A stretch of DNA of 11,063 bases from the NCBI GenBank assembly GCA_937872005.1, contig CALMPQ010000441.1, forward strand, positions 1 through 11,063, written 5' to 3'. The stretch's first letter is position 1. Each line of letters opens with the position of its first letter. The stretch is from an uncultured Propioniciclava sp. (lineage in GTDB: Bacteria; Actinomycetota; Actinomycetes; Propionibacteriales; Propionibacteriaceae). The translations under genes were made by a program, and so were the position numbers. This document shows, piece after piece, positions 6,565 to 11,063 of the stretch. The notes under the pieces were generated by a model. It did not search any database. It was given only the letters and a program-made list of their open reading frames with translations, and was not told where the DNA came from.

Positions 6565-7680
6565 ATGGCCGTGGTGAACACCCCGCGACCCGAAGCGGTC
6601 GGAGCGAAGGACGAGTACTACCACGCCCTGAGGCGACCGACGCGTTCGATCAACCTGCGTCAGTACGTGTACGAGATCGGCTCCTACCACTACAACTGGC
6701 ACCCCGAGGTTGAGCTGCTGGTCGTCCTCAATGGCTGCGTGGAGGTGTGCGCCGGCGGATTGGTGACCACCCACGAGCCGGGGGACGTGATCGTGATCAA
6801 CTCCTATGTCGGGCACGCCACCCTGGCGCACGCGCCGCACAGCACGGCCCTGCTGCTCCACCTCGACCTGGGCTACTTCGCCGGCCTGTTCCCCGACCCC
6901 GCGCGCCTGAGGTTCGACTGTCTGTCGACCGGGGAGACGCGCGGCGCCGCTCCATTCATCGCACTGCGGGGCCTGCTGGCACGCATGATGCTCGAGGCGT
7001 TTGACGCGACGCCCGCGGGCCGGTTGCGCTACGAGCGGCGCCTGGCCGAACTGGTGGACACCCTCGTGACGTACTTCCCGCCGCGGGAAGAGGAGAGCAC
7101 TGCGGTGCTCGGCAACGAGACGCGCATCAAGGCCATCGACAGGATGTTGGGGTTCATCGACCAGCACTACTCCGAACGCATCACCCTGGAGCGGCTCGGG
7201 CGGGAGAGCGGCTACCACCCGGGGTATGTCTCCCAGATGTTCACCGGTTACCTCGGTATCGGCACGCTCGAGTACATCACGCGCGTCCGCCTCCGCCAGG
7301 CCACGCGGGACCTGGGCGACCCACAGATGCGTGTCGTTGACGTGGCTGCGGCGAACGGATTTCCCGACGTCAAGGCCTTCAACGTGGCTTTCCGGCGCAG
7401 CTTCGACAAGTCGCCGACCGAGTACCGCAAGCAGTTGACCGAGAGCAGCTCGCAGGTGGATGCCACCTTCAAGAAGGTGTTCGTCCGGCGTGACGACGAG
7501 GCGGCCACCGGCTGGCTCAAGGCGTTGGCGGACGCCGTGGATGCGGGCGCCCAGCCCACGGTTCCGGCCGAGTGGCCCACCGATGACCTGAGATCCTTGG
7601 TGGGCCATGCCCAACGCCTGACGGACCAGATCCAGGGCGTCCAGCACCGCTTGGAGCGGTTGGCCGGCGGACTGGGCTGA
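6565..7680 (+). CDS. AraC-family regulator with cupin sensor and C-terminal extension
   Basis: This is a 371-aa transcription factor. Residues 30-105 form a cupin-like ligand pocket (NWHPEVELLVVLNG at 44-57; EPGDVIVIN at 71-79). Residues 185-290 are the AraC DNA-binding domain: first helix-turn-helix at about 206-231 (ITLERLGRESGYHPGYVSQ), second at about 256-289 (VVDVAAANGFPDVKAFNVAF followed by the usual KSPTEYRK). Unusually, about 80 residues follow the HTH (291-371). They include an acidic/aromatic stretch and a C-terminal amphipathic helix (about 342-368) that could be a coiled coil. The start is the ATG at 6565, placed by a leaderless -10. The gene sits between the divergent permease and the CitMHS carrier upstream of ttdAB, so it probably responds to a dicarboxylate such as tartrate and controls these genes; neither ligand nor sign of control can be read from sequence. 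Confidence 0.88.
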   Translation: MAVVNTPRPEAVGAKDEYYHALRRPTRSINLRQYVYEIGSYHYNWHPEVELLVVLNGCVEVCAGGLVTTHEPGDVIVINSYVGHATLAHAPHSTALLLHLDLGYFAGLFPDPARLRFDCLSTGETRGAAPFIALRGLLARMMLEAFDATPAGRLRYERRLAELVDTLVTYFPPREEESTAVLGNETRIKAIDRMLGFIDQHYSERITLERLGRESGYHPGYVSQMFTGYLGIGTLEYITRVRLRQATRDLGDPQMRVVDVAAANGFPDVKAFNVAFRRSFDKSPTEYRKQLTESSSQVDATFKKVFVRRDDEAATGWLKALADAVDAGAQPTVPAEWPTDDLRSLVGHAQRLTDQIQGVQHRLERLAGGLG

Positions 7681-7749
7681 GGCAGACACAGCCTCGACGA
7701 AGCGGTGAATGTTGAGGCCTCGCCCCGGGAACGAGCCGTCGCGCGAAGA

Positions 7750-7766
7750 CTGACAGGCCTTGTCAG
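7750..7766. repeat. Inverted repeat CTGACA-N5-TGTCAG
   Basis: These are exact 6-bp arms with a 5-bp GGCCT centre, located 70 nt after the regulator stop and about 197 nt before the carrier start. No T-run follows, so a factor-binding site is as likely as a terminator hairpin. Confidence 0.4.
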
Positions 7767-7923
7767 GACCGGGTTCTGGACGATCGGACCCAAGGGGATT
7801 CTGTAACCGGGCTCGGGCGTCGAGCGTGAGCAGAGGGGGTACCCCACAGCGGCCACCGGGGCAGAATCCCACGAAGATCTGGCGAGACCGGGTGCCAATG
7901 GCGCCGGAAGGGTGGGCATCAAC

Positions 7924-7957
7924 GCCCCCCGCCGTGGTGGGGCCTGATCCGAGGGGC
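7924..7957 (+). promoter_or_regulatory. Alternative pairing around the CitMHS ribosome binding site
   Basis: GCCCC (7924-7928) can pair with GGGGC at 7939-7943 or with GGGGC at 7953-7957, and the latter overlaps the ribosome binding site GAGGGG (7951-7956). The two pairings exclude each other, so the leader could in principle switch between an open and a sequestered site. The arms are only 5 bp and the region is GC-rich, so chance is a serious alternative. Confidence 0.2.
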
Positions 7958-7962
7958 AAGCC

Positions 7963-9327
7963 ATGCTCACAATTCTCGGTCTGGCCATGATCGTGGTCTT
8001 CATCGCCCTGCTGGCGAAGAAGAAGCTCCAGGTCTTCGTGGCCCTGACCCTCGTCCCGCTCGTCTTCGGGTTCATCGCCGCTGCCGTCGGTGGGCACGAC
8101 CTCCTGGACGTCTTCACCTGGATCCAGCACGGGGTCTTCTTCAAACTCAACCCCGAGACGGGGAAGGTGGCGTGGGGCGTCATCGCGCCGGCCGTCACGA
8201 TCCTGTTCTCGATCTTCTACTTCGACCTGATGCTCAATGTCGGGCTCTTCGATCCCGTCGCGAAGTTCTTCATCAAGCAGGCCAAGGGCGACCCGCTCAA
8301 GGTGGTCCTCTCCACGGTCGCGGTGGCCAGCGTCGTCTCTCTGAACGGGGACACCACGACCACGATCATCATCTGCTTGGCCGCGTTCCGGGCCCTCTAC
8401 CAGCAGCTCAACTTGAGCATGTGGGTGCTGGCCATCATCATCGTGGCCCCGATCGGCATCTGGAACCAGCTGCCGTGGGGCGGCCCCACCATCGCCGCGG
8501 CAGCCGCGCTGGGGGTGGACCTCATCGCATTGTTCCGCCACCTGCTGCCCGGGTTGCTGGCCGCCCAGGTCGTGGTGATCATCATCGCGTTGAGGCTCGG
8601 CCTCAAGGAACGCAAGCGCCTGGCGTTCGACCCGCGCTCCGAAGCCTCCGTGGGGCCGGAGCACATCGCCGAGATGTTGCAAGCGATCACGGACAAGGAC
8701 CCGCACCTCAAGCGACCCAAGCTCTTCTGGGTGAACCTCGCCATCACCATGGTCGGGCTCACGCTGCTCATCATGGACCTCGCGCACGGCGCCGTCGTGT
8801 TCCTGCTGCTGTCGGCCATCGGCCTGGTCATCAACTTCCCGAACGTCGATGAGGCGTCGACCCGGATCGAGGAGATCGCCCCGGACGTGCTCCCCACCGC
8901 CATCGCCACCCTGGGCGCAGGCGTGTTCTCGGGAGTGCTCACGGGGTCCGGCATGGCCGCCGCCCTGGCTGGTTCCATCGCAGCCATCATCCCGACCGCC
9001 TTGGGATCCCACATGGCGCCGGTCTACGCGATCATCGCCACGCCGGCCATCACCTTCCTGCCCCAAGACGCGTTCTACTTCGGTATCGCCTCGGTCCTCA
9101 GTGGGGTCATGGGGGAGTTCGGCATCACACCGATGCAAGCAGCGGTGGCGTCCATGGTCGGGCAGTCGTTCCGGCTGATCAGCCCGGTGATCCCCGCGCT
9201 CTACCTGTTGTGCGGGGAGACCAACCAGAACTTCGTGTCTTTCCAGAAGAAGTACCTCATCTGGTTCTGGCCGATCCTGGTCACCTACCTGGTCGTGTAC
9301 GGGCTCACCGGCGCGATGCCCTACTGA
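7963..9327 (+). CDS. CitMHS-family carboxylate transporter
   Basis: The 454-aa integral membrane protein resembles the CitMHS family (metal-citrate/proton symporters such as Bacillus CitM and CitH, usually about 430-440 aa). Supporting marks are FSIFYFDLMLNVGLFDP (82-98), VVSLNGDTTTTIIIC (124-138, cf. the CitM S-x-x-GD-x-x-T region), a cytosolic loop rich in charged residues (about 213-255), FSGVLTGSGMAAALA (322-336), the FLPQDAFYFG re-entrant-like segment (365-374), and GQSFRLISPVIPALYLLCGE (400-419). About a dozen hydrophobic segments are visible. The ATG at 7963 has GAGGGG 6 nt upstream. It is followed by ttdAB after 271 bp, so the cargo may be tartrate or a metal-tartrate rather than citrate; this is inference. 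Possible function with the divergent DASS permease: import/export partner or redundant uptake. Confidence 0.85.
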   Translation: MLTILGLAMIVVFIALLAKKKLQVFVALTLVPLVFGFIAAAVGGHDLLDVFTWIQHGVFFKLNPETGKVAWGVIAPAVTILFSIFYFDLMLNVGLFDPVAKFFIKQAKGDPLKVVLSTVAVASVVSLNGDTTTTIIICLAAFRALYQQLNLSMWVLAIIIVAPIGIWNQLPWGGPTIAAAAALGVDLIALFRHLLPGLLAAQVVVIIIALRLGLKERKRLAFDPRSEASVGPEHIAEMLQAITDKDPHLKRPKLFWVNLAITMVGLTLLIMDLAHGAVVFLLLSAIGLVINFPNVDEASTRIEEIAPDVLPTAIATLGAGVFSGVLTGSGMAAALAGSIAAIIPTALGSHMAPVYAIIATPAITFLPQDAFYFGIASVLSGVMGEFGITPMQAAVASMVGQSFRLISPVIPALYLLCGETNQNFVSFQKKYLIWFWPILVTYLVVYGLTGAMPY

Positions 9328-9388
9328 GGCCCCCACCATGACCACCCGAAGCGGCGGTTCTGCAACGAGCCACGGCCCCCGGCTCAGC

Positions 9389-9434
9389 GTGGACCGAGTG
9401 AATCACCTAGTGGAGGCCGTGTCGCGGGGTCCAC
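9389..9434. repeat. Inverted repeat GTGGACC ... GGTCCAC in the ttdA leader
   Basis: Exact 7-bp arms are separated by 32 nt; the loop contains the near-palindrome CACCTAGTG (9404-9412). It could be a terminator for the carrier gene, an attenuator-like stem or two operator half-sites. No T-run follows. Confidence 0.3.
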
Positions 9435-9584
9435 CATGCGGGGAACCTTCATGATGCCCCCGCCGGCGAACAAGGCTCCGGACGCCCCCGGGCACCGAGG
9501 AACGCCACCACACCCGCGAAGATCCGCACAGACCCAGACCCCCCGTCCGCGATGGACTGGAACCAGATCACCACACAGACACCC

Positions 9585-9593
9585 AAGGAGGTG
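9585..9593 (+). promoter_or_regulatory. Strong Shine-Dalgarno sequence of ttdA
   Basis: AAGGAGGTG lies 5 nt before the ATG at 9599. It is the best ribosome binding site in the window and fixes the ttdA start, in contrast to the leaderless-looking starts elsewhere. Confidence 0.85.
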
Positions 9594-9598
9594 CCGCA

Positions 9599-10501
9599 AT
9601 GCAGCAGCAGACCGCAGAGCTGGAGAAGCTCACCGACACCGTGGCCAAGTTCACCGCCGTGATCAGCCGCCGGCTGCCCGACGACGTGACGGCCCGCATC
9701 ACCACGCTTGCCAGCGAGGAGCGCCAGCCGATGGCGCTCATGATCTACGACACCATGCGCAAGAACCAGGAGCTCGCCGAAGAGCTCAAGCGCCCCTCGT
9801 GCCAGGACACCGGCCTGATCCAGATGTTCGTGCGGGTGGGCAGCGCCTTCCCGCTCATCGACGGGCTCTCGGCCGCACTGAAGGAGGCCGTCGAGCGCGC
9901 CACCAACGAGGCGCCGCTGCGCCACAACAGCGTCGAGACCTTCGACGAGTACAACACCGGCACCAACACCGGCACCGACTCACCCTGGCTCTACTGGCAG
10001 GTCGTCGAAGGCTCGGATTCCCTCGAGCTCGACGTCTACCTCGCCGGTGGCGGCTGTACGCTCCCCGGGCAGGGTCGCACCCTGATGCCGGGGGAGGGCT
10101 ACGAGAGGGCGGTGAAGTTCGTCCTCGACGTGATGACCTCCTACGGCCTCAACGCCTGTCCGCCGCTGTTGGTCGGTGTCGGCATCGGGTCCTCCATCGA
10201 CGCGGCTGGCTTCATGTCCAAGCTCGCGCTCATGCGGCCGGTGCACAGCAAGAGCGCCAACCCGATCGCGGCGCAGCTCGAGGTCGACCTGGAGGACGCC
10301 ATCAACTCGATCGGCCTCGGCCCCCAGGGGCTCGGGGGCACGAAGTCCGTCATGGGCGTCAACATCGAGAACTCGGCCCGCCACCCGTCCGTCCTCTCGG
10401 TCGCCGTGAACACGGGCTGCTGGTCCCACCGCCGCGGAACGGTCCACTTCGACCGCGACCTCAACTACGAACTCATCACCCACAAGGGAGTCGAGCTGTG
10501 A
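9599..10501 (+). CDS. ttdA: L(+)-tartrate dehydratase alpha subunit
   Basis: This is the large subunit of the [4Fe-4S] L(+)-tartrate dehydratase (class I fumarase fold), which dehydrates L-tartrate to oxaloacetate in the cytosol. The product is 300 aa, close to E. coli TtdA. Motifs recalled from TtdA are present in order: RPSCQDTG (65-72), [16 protein letters not shown] (106-121), AGGGCTLPG (149-157), [12 protein letters not shown] (185-196), GPQGLGG (241-247), SVMGVNIE (250-257), ARHPS (260-264) and [10 protein letters not shown] (272-281). C68, C187 and C274 are the likely cluster ligands. The strong Shine-Dalgarno sequence supports ATG 9599, and the stop overlaps ttdB by 4 nt. Two-subunit class I fumarases are related, so fumarase or another hydroxy-dicarboxylate dehydratase activity is the main alternative; the motif match and companion transporters favour tartrate. 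Confidence 0.93.
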   Translation: MQQQTAELEKLTDTVAKFTAVISRRLPDDVTARITTLASEERQPMALMIYDTMRKNQELAEELKRPSCQDTGLIQMFVRVGSAFPLIDGLSAALKEAVERATNEAPLRHNSVETFDEYNTGTNTGTDSPWLYWQVVEGSDSLELDVYLAGGGCTLPGQGRTLMPGEGYERAVKFVLDVMTSYGLNACPPLLVGVGIGSSIDAAGFMSKLALMRPVHSKSANPIAAQLEVDLEDAINSIGLGPQGLGGTKSVMGVNIENSARHPSVLSVAVNTGCWSHRRGTVHFDRDLNYELITHKGVEL

Positions 10502-11063
10502 ACAAGACCCTGACGACGCCGATCTCGGCCGAGGACCTCGCGGACATCCGCGTCGGGGACGTCATCTTCCTCGACGGCCACATCGTGACCTGTCGCGACG
10601 TCGCCCACCGCCGACTCATCGAGTACGGGCGCGAGCTTCCCTACGACGTCCGCGACGGTGCGATCCTGCACGCCGGCCCCATCATCCGGAAGGTCGAGGG
10701 CGAGGACGACAAGTTCGAGGTCGTCTCCGTCGGCCCGACGACGAGCAGCCGCATGGAGAAGTTCGAGTACGACTTCATCAAGCAGACCGGCGTCCGGCTC
10801 ATCGTGGGCAAGGGCGGCATGGGCGCGGGCACCCAGGCGGGTTGCGCCGAGTTCGGGGCCCTGCACTGCGTGTTCCCCGCCGGCAATGCCGTCATCGCGG
10901 CCACCCAGGTCGAAGAAGTTGAGGACGGCCACTGGCGCGAGCTGGGCATGCCCGAGACGATGTGGGTCTTCCGCGTGAAGCAGTTCGGTCCGCTGATCGT
11001 CTCCATCGATGCCCAGGGCAACAACCTGTTCGAGCAGAACAAGGTGGTCTACAACGAGCGCAA
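10498..11063 (+). CDS. ttdB: L(+)-tartrate dehydratase beta subunit, 3'-truncated by the window edge
   Basis: This is the small subunit of tartrate dehydratase, which pairs with TtdA and completes the active site. 188 codons are visible to the window end without a stop; E. coli TtdB is about 200 aa, so only a short C-terminus is missing. Conserved blocks as in Ttd[20 protein letters not shown] near the N-terminus, [13 protein letters not shown] (about 26-38), HAGPIIRK (about 57-64), [11 protein letters not shown] (about 77-87), GKGGMG (about 104-109), [25 protein letters not shown], and FGPLIVSID near the end. The GTG start at 10498 overlaps the ttdA stop (GTGA), with AAGGGAG 8 nt upstream, indicating translational coupling and an expected 1:1 subunit ratio. 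Confidence 0.92.
   Translation, partial: MNKTLTTPISAEDLADIRVGDVIFLDGHIVTCRDVAHRRLIEYGRELPYDVRDGAILHAGPIIRKVEGEDDKFEVVSVGPTTSSRMEKFEYDFIKQTGVRLIVGKGGMGAGTQAGCAEFGALHCVFPAGNAVIAATQVEEVEDGHWRELGMPETMWVFRVKQFGPLIVSIDAQGNNLFEQNKVVYNER

Larger units (their letters stand above)
7681..7962. promoter_or_regulatory. 282-bp leader/control interval before the CitMHS carrier
   Basis: I find no credible gene. The interval contains the inverted repeat CTGACA-GGCCT-TGTCAG (7750-7766), GGTTCTG (7772-7778), GATTCTG (7797-7803), CAGAATC (7862-7868, the reverse complement), and a GCCCC/GGGGC hairpin adjoining the ribosome binding site GAGGGG (7951-7956). Its length and motif content suggest an independent promoter for the carrier gene rather than read-through from the regulator. 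No clear -35/-10 pair was found. Confidence 0.45.
9328..9598. promoter_or_regulatory. 271-bp interval upstream of ttdAB
   Basis: I see no supported gene. The interval carries GGTTCTG (9356-9362), a 7-bp inverted repeat GTGGACC (9389-9395) / GGTCCAC (9428-9434), and a strong Shine-Dalgarno sequence AAGGAGGTG (9585-9593) 5 nt before ttdA. The size suggests a separate ttdAB promoter with a leader, but I cannot place the promoter. Confidence 0.4.

Noticed and set aside
6218..6577. A 119-codon plus-strand ORF through the divergent control region
   Set aside because: It begins antisense to the permease N-terminus and ends inside the regulator start, and the translation has no domain pattern.
6394..9345. 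A 983-codon open frame on the minus strand across the AraC and CitMHS genes
   Set aside because: It is antisense to two genes with clear family motifs, runs through the non-coding gap, and its translation is low-complexity (rich in D, H, R, G, Q) with no domain. In DNA this rich in G/C at third positions, long stop-free antisense frames are expected.
9338..9454. A 38-codon plus-strand ORF just after the CitMHS gene, starting ATG at 9338
   Set aside because: No ribosome binding site is seen, third-position GC is about 65% versus much higher in the real genes, and there is no recognisable motif. Probably chance, though a leader peptide cannot be fully excluded.
9384..9599. A 71-codon minus-strand ORF in the ttdA leader
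   Set aside because: It has no ribosome binding site and no motif, and it overlaps the Shine-Dalgarno sequence and regulatory structure of ttdA on the other strand.
1..11063. CRISPR arrays, tRNA or rRNA genes, insertion sequences, phage or defence modules
   Set aside because: No repeat-spacer periodicity, tRNA-like cloverleaf, transposase, integrase or nuclease motif was seen on either strand.

Overview
The window is high-GC DNA (roughly 70% by eye, with G/C-rich third codon positions) from an actinobacterium. Three things point there. The divergent pair nicotinate phosphoribosyltransferase / clpS followed by a DUF2017 gene matches the arrangement I recall from mycobacteria (the pncB1-clpS-Rv1332 region). 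A near-consensus DtxR/IdeR iron box precedes the ferrous-iron operon. Several starts look leaderless, with a TANNNT hexamer 6-7 nt before the start codon. Genus cannot be fixed from this sequence; a fermentative propionibacterium-like host is only a guess.

Layout. (1) 1-2182, housekeeping: a 3'-truncated pncB on the minus strand, then on the plus strand clpS (N-degron adaptor of the Clp protease) and a translationally coupled DUF2017 gene. (2) 2238-4753, iron: an iron-responsive operator, then feoA, feoB and a small cysteine-bearing FeoC-like protein, all overlapping by 4 nt. (3) 4760-11063, a dicarboxylate/tartrate island: a DASS-family anion permease (minus), a divergent AraC-type regulator, a CitMHS-family transporter, and ttdA plus a 3'-truncated ttdB, the two subunits of the [4Fe-4S] L(+)-tartrate dehydratase. 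The island has unusually long non-coding intervals (314, 282 and 271 bp) containing repeats and inverted repeats that may be regulatory sites.

How they work together. The feo genes import Fe2+ under iron repression. The tartrate genes would import a hydroxy-dicarboxylate by one or both carriers and dehydrate L-tartrate to oxaloacetate, with the AraC protein as the likely local sensor. The dehydratase needs an Fe-S cluster, so the two halves are physiologically compatible, but no shared regulation is visible. The least ordinary aspects are the pairing of two unrelated carboxylate carrier families with ttdAB, the AraC protein with an about 80-residue C-terminal extension, the iron box lying on a leaderless feoA promoter, the FeoC-like Cys motif, and the structured non-coding intervals. 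I see no mobile element, CRISPR array, tRNA or rRNA. No new defence-type system is evident.
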